Part shown: positions 36,078-44,259 of the stretch, in pieces
How the letters are laid out: every line of letters begins with the position of its first letter
Position numbering within the stretch: the first letter of the stretch is position 1
From: Pseudarthrobacter sp. L1SW
Lineage (GTDB): Bacteria; Actinomycetota; Actinomycetes; Actinomycetales; Micrococcaceae
DNA length: 64,000 nt
Assembly: GCF_020809045.1 (NCBI RefSeq)
Contig: NZ_CP078079.1
Location: 2,790,001 to 2,854,000, forward strand
Reading direction: 5' to 3'
The notes under the pieces: generated by a model
The model's input: the letters and a program-made list of their open reading frames with translations, nothing else
Databases searched by the model: none
What the model was told of the DNA's origin: nothing
Program-made: the position numbers and the translations under genes

Positions 36078-37181
36078 TCAGGCGGGCAGGGAGACCGACG
36101 TGACCGGCATGGACGAGTCCGGTGCGAAATGGATGCCGCTGGGTTCCACTCCCGCCATCACCAGCTGCGCGCCCAGCGCGGCCACCATGGCGCCGTTGTC
36201 CGTGCAAAGGTCCAGCGGCGGCACATGCAGCCGGATCCCGGCGGAGGCGCAGCGCTGGCCGGTGAGCTCGCGGAGACGGGAATTTGCCGCCACGCCGCCG
36301 CCCAGGAGCACGTCCTTGATGCCGTGCTCACGGCAGGCCAGCACCGCCTTGGACGAGATGATGTCCACCACGGCCTCCTGGAAGGCGGCGGCGATGTCAG
36401 CCACCGGAATCTCTTCGCCGCGCGCCTCGAACTGCTCCACGCACCGGGCCACCGCGGTCTTGAGGCCGCTGAAGGACCAGTCGTAGCGGTGCTTGCCGGG
36501 CTCTTCGGCGGTGCCCATGTACTTCGGCTGGCTCAGGCCGCGGGGGAAGCGGATGGATTTCGGGTTGCCGGTGCGGGCCACCTTGTCGATGGCGGGCCCG
36601 CCCGGGTAGCCGAGGCCGAGGATCCGCGCCACCTTGTCATAGGCCTCGCCGGCGGCGTCGTCGATCGTGGAGCCGAGGAGCACCACGTCGTCGGTGATGC
36701 TGTTGATTTTCAGGATTTCCGTGTGGCCGCCGGAGACCAGCAGCGCGCCGAGGTTGTCCGGAAGCTGCGGGGCGGCGCTGCCCTGCCGGGCGGCGTTCTT
36801 CCCGTCCAAAAGTCCCACGCCCACATGGGCCACCAGGTGGTTGATGGCGTACAGGGGTTTGCCGGTGGCCACGGCCAGGGCCTTGGCCGCGCAGACGCCC
36901 ACCATGAGGGCCCCGGCCAGGCCGGGTCCCGAGGTGACGGCGATGGCATCCACCTCGTCGAGGGTGACGCCGGCCTCGGAAAGCGCCTGCTCCAGGGTGG
37001 GAACGAAGGCGTCCAGATGGGCCCGGGAGGCGATCTCGGGAATGACGCCACCGAAACGGACGTGCTCGTCCATCGAGGAGGACACGGTGTTGGTCAGCAG
37101 CGTTGTTCCGCGGACCACGCCGACGCCTGTCTCGTCGCAGGACGATTCGATGCCCAGCACCAGTGGCTGCGAGCGGTTCAT
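36078..37181 (-). CDS. tsaD: tRNA N6-adenosine threonylcarbamoyltransferase
   Basis: A 367-aa ASKHA-fold enzyme. With TsaB and TsaE it transfers threonylcarbamoyl from TC-AMP to A37 of ANN-decoding tRNAs (t6A). The start [17 protein letters not shown], the metal-binding HxxxH in [12 protein letters not shown] (about 112-123), [11 protein letters not shown]-type [11 protein letters not shown], and [12 protein letters not shown] are intact. ATG 37181 overlaps the rimI stop by 4 bp. It is the last gene of the alr-tsaE-tsaB-rimI-tsaD operon. Confidence 0.97.
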   Translation of the reverse strand: MNRSQPLVLGIESSCDETGVGVVRGTTLLTNTVSSSMDEHVRFGGVIPEIASRAHLDAFVPTLEQALSEAGVTLDEVDAIAVTSGPGLAGALMVGVCAAKALAVATGKPLYAINHLVAHVGVGLLDGKNAARQGSAAPQLPDNLGALLVSGGHTEILKINSITDDVVLLGSTIDDAAGEAYDKVARILGLGYPGGPAIDKVARTGNPKSIRFPRGLSQPKYMGTAEEPGKHRYDWSFSGLKTAVARCVEQFEARGEEIPVADIAAAFQEAVVDIISSKAVLACREHGIKDVLLGGGVAANSRLRELTGQRCASAGIRLHVPPLDLCTDNGAMVAALGAQLVMAGVEPSGIHFAPDSSMPVTSVSLPA

Positions 37182-37729
37182 GGCTGGCCTCCTTCCTTGG
37201 GATTCACGTCGTCGGCGCCGGTTCCTGGGGTGCCTGTTGCAGAGGTGCCTGTTGCAGGGGTGCCGGCGAGCTGGAGGCGCATGATGAGGGCGTCGGTGCC
37301 GTCGCGGTAGTACCGGGGGCGGATGTGGATCTGTTCGAAGCCGAAGCGGACGTACAGCTGCTGGGCACGCGGGTTGTCCGCCCGTACCTCCAGTAGGACG
37401 TCTGCTGCCCGCCTGCGTCGGGCTTCGTCGATGAGGCTGGTGAGCAGCGCAGTGCCGATGCCCCGCCCCTCATATTCAGGGACGACGGCGATGGTCTGGA
37501 CGTCCGCGATGGGCTCGATGCACATCAGGCCGGCGTAGCCCACGATGCCGTCACTGCCCTGCGCCACCAGGTAGCGGCGGGTTTCCGGCTGGGACAGTTC
37601 GTCAAGGAACATCTGCAGGGGCCAGGCATCCACCGGGAAGAGCCGCTGCTCCAGGGCACTGACGGCGGGAATGTCATCCAGTGTCATGTCGCGGACAGTG
37701 ATGCCGTGGCTGCGGGGGTCGGCGTTCAC
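37178..37729 (-). CDS. rimI: Ribosomal-protein-alanine N-acetyltransferase RimI-like GNAT protein
   Basis: A 183-aa GNAT acetyltransferase. Acetyl-CoA site: [22 protein letters not shown] (core R-G-x-G-x-A, about 87-100); late motif ALIMRLQL and [12 protein letters not shown] typical of RimI next to tsaB/tsaD. It is expected to acetylate the N-terminus of ribosomal protein S18 or other proteins. The C-terminal 20 residues contain a short [10 protein letters not shown] repeat. It overlaps both neighbours by 4 bp, so translation is coupled. Confidence 0.93.
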   Translation of the reverse strand: MNADPRSHGITVRDMTLDDIPAVSALEQRLFPVDAWPLQMFLDELSQPETRRYLVAQGSDGIVGYAGLMCIEPIADVQTIAVVPEYEGRGIGTALLTSLIDEARRRRAADVLLEVRADNPRAQQLYVRFGFEQIHIRPRYYRDGTDALIMRLQLAGTPATGTSATGTPGTGADDVNPKEGGQP

Positions 37730-38397
37730 AGGGCCCTCTTCCTCGGTCCGGGCACCTGGGCGTCGGATTCCCTGAGGTACAGCGGAGTGGAGTCCAGGAG
37801 CCCGTTGCCTTCCGCCAGCCGGGCAAGCGCGAACTTTCCCAGGAACAGGGCGTCCGGCTGTTCCTCCGTGAATCCGGGGTGGGCATCCAGGGCATCCGCG
37901 TACAGGCCGGCGCCGGCGCCGAAGGCCGGCAGGTCCGGCAGCTCGCCCGCGAAACTGACGTGGGGGCCGTCCTCCAGGACCGGAAGCTGGCCGTCCGCAA
38001 CGCTGTAGCGCGCCCAGTAGACCTCTTTCCGGCGGGCGTCGGTCACCACCAGGAACTCCGCGACGGCTGCAGCGGATTCCGCCACCTCCAGGGCCACGGC
38101 GTCCAGGCTGACCAGCCCGTAGAGGGGCCTTCCCCAGACAAAGGCCAGGGTCCGGGCGGTCGCAATTCCAGACCGCAGTCCGGTGAACGGCCCGGGTCCC
38201 ACACCCACCACCAGGGCGTCGATGTCCTGCCCGGCCACGCCGGCACCGGCGAGCAGGTCCTCGATTCCCGGGGCCAGCACTTCGGCATGGCTGCGGGTGT
38301 CCTCGGTGGAGAAGCTGGCCAGCACGTGCCCGGGAGCCTCGGATGAGACCAGGGCGGCGCTGGCAACGGCGGAGGTGTCAATGGCGAGGACCAGCAT
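37726..38397 (-). CDS. tsaB: tRNA threonylcarbamoyladenosine biosynthesis protein TsaB
   Basis: A 223-aa scaffold partner of TsaD in t6A synthesis. Family start MLVLAIDTSAVASAALV, the motif VVGVGPGPFTGLRSGIATARTLAF (about 65-88, core GPGPFTGLR), and DARRKEVYWARY. It lacks the metal-binding His residues that TsaD has, as usual for TsaB. Its ATG overlaps the tsaE stop by 1 base (TGATG). Confidence 0.95.
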   Translation of the reverse strand: MLVLAIDTSAVASAALVSSEAPGHVLASFSTEDTRSHAEVLAPGIEDLLAGAGVAGQDIDALVVGVGPGPFTGLRSGIATARTLAFVWGRPLYGLVSLDAVALEVAESAAAVAEFLVVTDARRKEVYWARYSVADGQLPVLEDGPHVSFAGELPDLPAFGAGAGLYADALDAHPGFTEEQPDALFLGKFALARLAEGNGLLDSTPLYLRESDAQVPGPRKRAL

Positions 38398-39008
38398 CAG
38401 CGGACCCCTTCCGTGGCGGCGCCGAGTTCAGGGGCGGCAGCCCACCGCGGGCCGTACCCGCGCATGACGATGGTGCGCGGCTCGTCCATGTCCTCTGTGT
38501 CGAAGTCCAGGCCAGCAGACTGCAGCCCTGCAGAGGACGCGCCGGCAGAGGGCAGGCCGGCTCCGAGTCCGATCGCCCGGTGCAGGTCGATCTCCAGCCT
38601 GCTCTCGCTAAGGTGTTCCACCCGGTCCCGGCCCCACTCCACCACCGTGACGGCGGAGTCCATGGTGTTTTCCAGGTCGATGTCGTCGATTTCGGCAGCG
38701 GAACCCAACCGGTATGCGTCCACATGGACCAGGTCCGGGCCGCCGGGCCGTGGACCGTCGGCCAGGTTGGGGTGGATGCGGACCAGGACGAACGTGGGGG
38801 AAATGATGCCCTCCCGGACGCCCAGCCCTTCTCCCAGCCCCTGTGTGAAGGTGGTCTTCCCGGCACCCAGCTCACCGCTCAGCACCAGCAGGTCCCCGGC
38901 CTCCAGGGCCGCCGCAAGGCTGACGGCGAGCGCATGGGTCTGCTCCGCCGTCGTGGCTGTGAAAGTCTTTTCCCAGTTGGGCAGGGCAGCCTCGCCGTTG
39001 GTGCTCAC
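38397..39008 (-). CDS. tsaE: tRNA threonylcarbamoyladenosine biosynthesis ATPase TsaE
   Basis: A 203-aa P-loop ATPase of the t6A complex. Walker A: LGAGKTTFTQGLG within VLSGELGAGKTTFTQG (about 43-58). The ISPTFVLVR motif and the DAYRLGSAAEIDDI metal/catalytic region follow, and VVEWGRDRVEHL matches the family. The C-terminal 45 residues are an Ala/Gly/Ser-rich extension beyond the usual length of about 155 aa. The start overlaps the alr stop by 4 bp. Confidence 0.95.
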   Translation of the reverse strand: MSTNGEAALPNWEKTFTATTAEQTHALAVSLAAALEAGDLLVLSGELGAGKTTFTQGLGEGLGVREGIISPTFVLVRIHPNLADGPRPGGPDLVHVDAYRLGSAAEIDDIDLENTMDSAVTVVEWGRDRVEHLSESRLEIDLHRAIGLGAGLPSAGASSAGLQSAGLDFDTEDMDEPRTIVMRGYGPRWAAAPELGAATEGVR

Positions 39009-40225
39009 GAGGACGTCTCCTGGCTGGACGCGGAGCGCTGGTCCTCTTCGTTGACGAAGTACCGCGGCACCCTGGGGCTGATCCTGGTGACGATCTCGTA
39101 ATTGATGGTTCCGGCTGCGCGCGCCCAGTCATCGGCGGTAGGGCCGCCGTCCGCGCCGTCGCCGAACAGCTCCGCCTCCGCGCCTAGCAGGTCCGCGCCG
39201 CCGGGGCCGTCGTCGCCCATGTCGATGACCATCTGGTCCATCGCAATCCTGCCCACCACGGGGTATGTCCTGCCCGCCACCCGCACCGGCCCGCCGGTGG
39301 CAACCCGCGGGACGCCGTCGGCATAGCCCATCGGAATCAGTCCCAGCGTGCTGGGGCCGCTGGTGTGGTAGCGGAGGCCGTAGGAGACGCCTTGGCCGTC
39401 CGGCACGCCCTTGCACTGTGACACCAGGGTCCGCAGGGTCATGGCCGGTCGGAGTCCCAGCTCGGCGGAGCTCTGCCCGCTGAAGGGCGAGAGACCGTAA
39501 ATGCCAAGGCCCACCCGGACCAGGTCGAAGTGGGTGTCCGGCCGGGAGAGCGTGGCCGGGGTGTTGGCCAGGTGCCGGACCTCCGGGTCCACGCCGGCGT
39601 CCTCGGCAACGGCGAGGACTTCCCGGAACGTGGCCAGCTGCTGGTCTGTTTCGGGGCGCTCGGGCTCATCGGCAACCGCAAGGTGGGAGAAGATTCCCAC
39701 CACCCGCAGCAGGCCCTGGTCCTGGTATTCCATGGCTTCGCCCACCAGCTGGTCCCAGGTGTCCAGGGCGGCTCCGTTCCGTCCCAGGCCGGTGTCCACT
39801 TTCAGGTGGATGCGGGCGGGGCGCTCCTGTTCCCGGGCCGCGGCCACGACGCTTTCCAGCTCCCAGCCCGAGCAGCCAATATCGACGCCGGCCGCCACAG
39901 CAGCACCAAAGTTGCTTTCCGTGGTGTGCAGCCAGGCGAGCAGCGGCGCCTCGATGCCGGCAGCGCGCAGCGCCAGCGCCTCGGATATGTGGGCCACCCC
40001 CAGCCAGGAGGCGCCTGCCTCCAGGGCGGCCCGCGCCACCGGAACCGCGCCGTGCCCGTACGCATCAGCCTTCACCACGGCCATGACTTTCGCCGGGGAC
40101 GCGGCAGCGGCCAGGCGCCGGACGTTGTGCCGGATGGCGTCGAGGTCGATCACGGCGGACCGTTCATATCGGGGGCCGTGCCCCGGGGCAGCACTGGATT
40201 CTCCGGTTGTTGCGGGGTAAGTCAC
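39005..40225 (-). CDS. alr: Alanine racemase
   Basis: A 406-aa PLP enzyme making D-alanine for peptidoglycan. PLP-lysine motif: VMAVVKADAYGHGAVPVA (Lys near 47). LKVDTGLGRNG, GLGIYGLSPFSG and the catalytic-Tyr region SYGLRYHTSGP are intact, and the C-terminal domain has GRIAMDQMVIDMGD. The first 20 residues are a Gly/Pro/Ala-rich extension. GTG 40225 lies 7 nt after a perfect TAGAAT -10 box, so alr heads a leaderless operon with tsaE, tsaB, rimI and tsaD. Confidence 0.96.
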   Translation of the reverse strand: MTYPATTGESSAAPGHGPRYERSAVIDLDAIRHNVRRLAAAASPAKVMAVVKADAYGHGAVPVARAALEAGASWLGVAHISEALALRAAGIEAPLLAWLHTTESNFGAAVAAGVDIGCSGWELESVVAAAREQERPARIHLKVDTGLGRNGAALDTWDQLVGEAMEYQDQGLLRVVGIFSHLAVADEPERPETDQQLATFREVLAVAEDAGVDPEVRHLANTPATLSRPDTHFDLVRVGLGIYGLSPFSGQSSAELGLRPAMTLRTLVSQCKGVPDGQGVSYGLRYHTSGPSTLGLIPMGYADGVPRVATGGPVRVAGRTYPVVGRIAMDQMVIDMGDDGPGGADLLGAEAELFGDGADGGPTADDWARAAGTINYEIVTRISPRVPRYFVNEEDQRSASSQETSS

Positions 40226-40232
40226 CCTAGTG

Positions 40233-40238
40233 ATTCTA
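40233..40238 (-). promoter_or_regulatory. -10 box of a leaderless promoter for alr-tsaE-tsaB-rimI-tsaD
   Basis: TAGAAT on the minus strand, 7 nt before GTG 40225. No ribosome site lies between. Confidence 0.6.
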
Positions 40239-40266
40239 GTGCTGGCGCTTCAGGCCGAATAATCCG

Positions 40267-41358
40267 TCAGGCGTCCGAGAGGTGGGCGATGGTGGCCGAC
40301 GCCCGGCGCTGGGCGGCGAGCGGGACATCCTGGATGATGTCGGCGAGGAAGCCGAAGCGCCGCAGCCATTGGCTCGTCTGCCGTTCGGGACGGGCGTTGG
40401 CGCGCTTCCACCAGTCGGCAATGTCGCCCCAGCCGGGGGCAGCCAGCGATCCGCCCACCTCCTGCACCGCCAGCGAGGCGCAGAGGTTGGCGAAGCGCAA
40501 CCTGTTGCCCAGCGGCCAGCCGGCCAGGCTGCCAACGATGAACGCGGCGTCGAAGCAGTCCCCCGCGCCGGTGGGATCGTAAGCCTTGACCGGCAACGAA
40601 GGTACCCATTCCTCTTCCCCCGTCTCGGAATCCACGGCCATCGCGCCCTGGGCGCCGAGCGTCACCACCGCCACCGGGACCCGGTCCGCCAGCGCGTAGA
40701 GGGCGGTCCACGGATCGTCCTTCCCCGTGAAGGCCATGGCCTCGCGCTGGTTGGGGAGGAAGGCATGGAAGTACTGCAGGTTGTCCAGCCGGGCGGGCGC
40801 CCATTCTCCGCTGGGGTCCCAGCCGACGTCGCCGAACAGCTTGACCCCCGCGTGGTGCGCTGCCTTGGCCCACGGCTCGATCTCCCTGCCCACTTCCGCG
40901 ATGCCTGCGAGCGCAGGGGGCGGGTCCCCGATCAGCTCGGAGGAGGTGATCGGGGCTGCGTGGCCGTGGGTCACCATGGACCGGTCCTTCTCCACGCAGA
41001 GGGAGACTGTGACGGGCGAGTGCCAGCCGGGCACTTTTTGCGACAGCGTGAGGTCCACATGCTCCTGGCCGGACAGGATCTTCCAGTTGAAGTCCCCGTA
41101 GCCGTCGTCCCCGAACGCGGCCGCCAGCCCTGTCTTCAGGCCCAGCCGGGCCGCAGCGATGGCCTGGTTGGCAACCCCGCCGGGGCAGCTGCCCATGCCG
41201 TCGCTCCAGATTTCGGTGCCGGGCTCCGGCGCGTGCGGAAGGCCGGTGAAAATGATGTCCTGGAAGACAGTTCCGGCCAGCAGCACATCGAATCCGGGCG
41301 TGGACGGCGGGCGGACAGCTGCCAGGGGGTCGAACGGGCGGGCTGGGATCGCGTCCAT
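40267..41358 (-). CDS. PfkB family carbohydrate kinase
   Basis: A 363-aa sugar kinase. N-terminal family signature region: GSCPGGVANQAIAAARLGLKTGLAAAFGDDGYG (only partly matched at ends; GGVANQA-IAAARLG is typical). C-terminal signature AYDPTGAGDCFDAAFIVG with the GAGD anion hole and catalytic Asp (about 285-302). The sugar is not predictable. It faces the GH4 gene across a 69-bp divergent promoter region; the pair may handle one phosphorylated sugar or glycoside, as an inference. ATG 41358 is 6 nt after a -10 box. Confidence 0.92.
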   Translation of the reverse strand: MDAIPARPFDPLAAVRPPSTPGFDVLLAGTVFQDIIFTGLPHAPEPGTEIWSDGMGSCPGGVANQAIAAARLGLKTGLAAAFGDDGYGDFNWKILSGQEHVDLTLSQKVPGWHSPVTVSLCVEKDRSMVTHGHAAPITSSELIGDPPPALAGIAEVGREIEPWAKAAHHAGVKLFGDVGWDPSGEWAPARLDNLQYFHAFLPNQREAMAFTGKDDPWTALYALADRVPVAVVTLGAQGAMAVDSETGEEEWVPSLPVKAYDPTGAGDCFDAAFIVGSLAGWPLGNRLRFANLCASLAVQEVGGSLAAPGWGDIADWWKRANARPERQTSQWLRRFGFLADIIQDVPLAAQRRASATIAHLSDA

Positions 41359-41364
41359 GTCCGC

Positions 41365-41370
41365 ACACTA
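41365..41370 (-). promoter_or_regulatory. -10 box of a leaderless promoter for the PfkB kinase
   Basis: TAGTGT on the minus strand, 6 nt before ATG 41358. It is divergent from the GH4 promoter. Confidence 0.5.
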
Positions 41371-41414
41371 CGCCCTGCCGCTGACATCCGGTAGGGGCCC
41401 GCCCGGCACGGGCC

Positions 41415-41420
41415 TAGACT
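41415..41420 (+). promoter_or_regulatory. -10 box of a leaderless promoter for the GH4 gene
   Basis: TAGACT followed by 7 nt and ATG 41428. Confidence 0.55.
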
Positions 41421-41427
41421 GCTGGTT

Positions 41428-42870
41428 ATGCGGCTTCTTATTGCCGGCGGCGGGGGTTTCCGGGTGCCGCTGATCTACCGGGCACTGGCATCCGGCCGCT
41501 TTGCCGGGATGGTCACCGACCTTGTGCTGTACGACGTCGACCCCGCCCGCCTCGATGCTGTCACCGCTGTTCTCCGCAGCATGCCGGAAGCGCCGGGTGC
41601 GCGCCTTGCCGTCCATCCCACCACCGACCTTGTGGAGGCGCTGGCAGGTGCCGGGATGGTGTTCGCCGCCATCCGGCCGGGCGGTACCGCGGGACGGGTT
41701 GCGGACGAAAGAGTGGCGCAGGACCTTGGCCTGCTGGGCCAGGAAACAACCGGCGCCGGCGGGATTTCCTACGCCCTGCGGACCATCCCGCACATGCTCC
41801 GCCTGGCCCGGCTGATGAAGGAGCATTGCCCGGATGCCTGGCTGATCAACTTCACCAACCCCGCCGGAATGGTCACGGAGGCGCTGCTTCCCGTGCTGGG
41901 CGGGAAGGTGATCGGCATCTGCGACTCCGCAGGGGCCCTGGTGCAGCGGGCCGCACGGGCGGCCGGCGCGGCGCTTCCGGAAGGACGGCTCGACGGCGTG
42001 GGCTACTACGGGCTCAACCACCTGGGCTGGCTGTACCGGCTGGAGTCCGCCGGGCGGGATGTGCTGCCGGAGCTACTTGAGGACCCGCGGGTGCTGGGCT
42101 CGTTCGAGGAGGGCCGGCTGTTCCCGCAGCCGTTCCTGGCCGGCCTTGGCGCACTGCCCAACGAATACCTCTATTACTACTACCAGCACGACGCCGCGCG
42201 GACGGCGATGCGCGCGGCGTCCCGTACCCGCGGCGAGACCATCCACGGCCAGCAGCAGGAGCTTTATCCGCGGCTGGCCGCAGCCGGCACCGATGCCTTC
42301 CGGCTGTGGGAAGAGGCGCGCCGGTCCCGCGAGGAGGGCTACCTGGCCGAGGCCCGCAGTGAAAGTGGGCAGCGGGACGAGGAGGACTTGGCGGGCGGCG
42401 GCTACGAGCGGGTTGCCCTTGCCGCGATGCACGCCCTGTCCGGTGCAGGCGACACCCAGCTGATACTCAACACCCGCAACTCGCTGCCCGCATCACAGCA
42501 ACCCGGGCCGGACGCCGCCGTGCCACCCGCCGCCCAGCCAGCCACTGCTCAACCAGCCACTGCTGAACCGGCGATTCCGGGGCTGGCGGCGGACGCCGTC
42601 GTCGAAGTTCCCTGCACGGTGACCACCAACGGCGCCGTACCACTGGCCCAGCAGGCTCCCCCGGAGCCGCAGCTGGCACTGCTCCGGCGGGTGAAGGAGG
42701 TGGAGCGGCTGACGGTGCGGGCGGCCACGGACGGGAACCGGGACGCTGCCCTGGAGGCGTTCACGCGCCATCCCCTGGTGGATTCCCGGGAGCTGGCCGT
42801 GCAGCTGCTGGCGGGCTACGAGCGGGAGTTCCCGGCCCTCCGGGACCTGTGGCGCCGTGGCGGGCGTTGA
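41428..42870 (+). CDS. Glycoside hydrolase family 4 protein (6-phospho-beta-glucosidase type) with Ala/Pro/Gln insert
   Basis: A 480-aa NAD+- and metal-dependent glycosidase. Rossmann start LLIAGGGGFRVPLIYRAL, the family block NFTNPAGMVTEALL, and the metal ligands Cys in GICDSAG (about 170-176) and His in YYGLNHLGWLY (about 191-201) are intact. NGAVPL near 395 also fits. Between about residues 350 and 386 sits an insert rich in Ala, Pro, Gln and Thr, encoded partly by 15-bp tandem repeats. It splits the conserved N-T-R-N and VEVPCTVTTNGA blocks that are close together in other GH4 enzymes. Leaderless start. Confidence 0.92.
   Translation: MRLLIAGGGGFRVPLIYRALASGRFAGMVTDLVLYDVDPARLDAVTAVLRSMPEAPGARLAVHPTTDLVEALAGAGMVFAAIRPGGTAGRVADERVAQDLGLLGQETTGAGGISYALRTIPHMLRLARLMKEHCPDAWLINFTNPAGMVTEALLPVLGGKVIGICDSAGALVQRAARAAGAALPEGRLDGVGYYGLNHLGWLYRLESAGRDVLPELLEDPRVLGSFEEGRLFPQPFLAGLGALPNEYLYYYYQHDAARTAMRAASRTRGETIHGQQQELYPRLAAAGTDAFRLWEEARRSREEGYLAEARSESGQRDEEDLAGGGYERVALAAMHALSGAGDTQLILNTRNSLPASQQPGPDAAVPPAAQPATAQPATAEPAIPGLAADAVVEVPCTVTTNGAVPLAQQAPPEPQLALLRRVKEVERLTVRAATDGNRDAALEAFTRHPLVDSRELAVQLLAGYEREFPALRDLWRRGGR
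42535..42564 (+). repeat. 15-bp tandem repeat inside the GH4 gene
   Basis: Two adjacent 15-mers, CAGCCAGCCACTGCT and CAACCAGCCACTGCT, encode QPATA twice; a third, degenerate copy (EPAIP) follows. Being a multiple of three, copy-number change keeps the frame. Confidence 0.8.
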
Positions 42871-42945
42871 GGGAGGAGTAGTGTTTTATCGGATGCGCAC
42901 ACTACCGGCGCTGCCAGGACACGCCGGTGGCCGGAAGGAGGTCCC

Positions 42946-44211
42946 ATGGCACTGATCCGCAGGGTCGCTTTGCTCTCCCTCCACACCTCCCCCATGGAGC
43001 AGCCGGGCTCCGGCGACGCCGGCGGGATGAACGTCTACATCCGCGAACTTGCATCAGCCCTGGCCGAGGCAGGGGTTGAGGTGGAGATCTTCACCCGGTC
43101 CACCTCAGCCAACCAGCCCGCCGTCGAACATCCGGATCCCGGCGTCTGCGTGCACAACGTCCTGGCCGGGCCCCTGAAGAAGATCCCCAAGGAAGAGCTT
43201 CCGGGCCTGCTGCACAGCATGGTGGCTGAGATCGAGCAGATCCGCCGCCGCCAGCCGCACGGGCGCTACGACGTGATCCATTCGCACTACTGGGTCTCGG
43301 GAATTGCGGGGCTGGAGCTGTCCGCACTCTGGGGCGTGCCGCTGGTCCACACCATGCACACGATGGCCAAGGTCAAGAACCTCCTGCTCGAATCAGGTGA
43401 ACAGCCGGAGCCGCGGCGGCGGGAACTGGGCGAGCACAACATTGTTGACGGCGCGGCCCGGCTCATCGCCAACACGAGCGCCGAGGCAGCAGAACTGGTG
43501 TCGCACTACGGCGCCACGTACGACCGGATCGACATCGCCCCGCCCGGCGTGGACCTCAGCACCTTCACGCCTGCCTTCCGGGCCAGGTCCAGGGCAGAGC
43601 ACGGCATCGGTCCAGGGACGTTCCACCTTGTGTTCGCCGGCCGCATCCAGCGGCTGAAGGGGCCCCAGGTCCTGGTCAGGGCCGCCGCGCTCCTTCGGCG
43701 GCGCCGCCCGGACATCGACCTCCGGGTTACCATCCTCGGATCGTTGAGCGGGAACAAGGAATTCAACCTCCGGCGCCTGGTCTCCGAGGCGGAAATGGAC
43801 GACGTCGTCACGCAGCTTCCGCCGGTCAAGGCACCTGAGCTGGCGGCCTGGTTCAGGGCAGCGGACGTGGTGGTCATGCCCTCCTTCAGCGAATCCTTCG
43901 GGCTGGTGGCGCTCGAAGCGCAGGCCTGCGGCACACCCGTGGTGGCCACCCGGGTGGGCGGGCTGTCACGGGCGATCTTCCATGGCAGGACCGGACTGCT
44001 GGTGGACGGGCACCACGCCGCCGACTGGGCGGACGCGCTGGAGGCCCTGTACGACGATCCCGCCACCCGCGAAGACATGGGGCGGGCCGCCGCCATCCGC
44101 GCCCAGAACTCCGGATGGGCCCGCACTGCGGCGATCACGCTCGAAAGCTACCATGCCGCCGTCGACCGCTACTCGGGGAGCCGGCTGGTGCAGGCCTTTC
44201 CGGCCTCATGA
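42946..44211 (+). CDS. mshA: D-inositol 3-phosphate glycosyltransferase (MshA-type, GT4)
   Basis: A 421-aa GT-B glycosyltransferase. MshA joins GlcNAc from UDP-GlcNAc to inositol-3-phosphate, the first step of mycothiol synthesis. Seen: LLSLHTSPMEQPGSGDAGGMNVYIREL (acceptor site; GTGDAGGMNVYV in canonical MshA), HSHYWVSGIAG, VFAGRIQRLKGPQVLVRA and PSFSESFGLVALEAQACGTPVVA (E-x7-E donor motif). ATG 42946 has the strong ribosome site GGAAGGAGG. Ino1, source of the inositol phosphate, lies 2 kb downstream. Confidence 0.92.
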   Translation: MALIRRVALLSLHTSPMEQPGSGDAGGMNVYIRELASALAEAGVEVEIFTRSTSANQPAVEHPDPGVCVHNVLAGPLKKIPKEELPGLLHSMVAEIEQIRRRQPHGRYDVIHSHYWVSGIAGLELSALWGVPLVHTMHTMAKVKNLLLESGEQPEPRRRELGEHNIVDGAARLIANTSAEAAELVSHYGATYDRIDIAPPGVDLSTFTPAFRARSRAEHGIGPGTFHLVFAGRIQRLKGPQVLVRAAALLRRRRPDIDLRVTILGSLSGNKEFNLRRLVSEAEMDDVVTQLPPVKAPELAAWFRAADVVVMPSFSESFGLVALEAQACGTPVVATRVGGLSRAIFHGRTGLLVDGHHAADWADALEALYDDPATREDMGRAAAIRAQNSGWARTAAITLESYHAAVDRYSGSRLVQAFPAS

Positions 44212-44259
44212 CTGTTCCCCTCCACGCAAACCTGACCGTACCCGCCAAACAGAAGGACA

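Noticed and set aside
35992-36207. 71-codon frame between the GCS2 gene and tsaD
   Set aside because: Gly/Arg-rich and mostly overlapping tsaD; no start signal.
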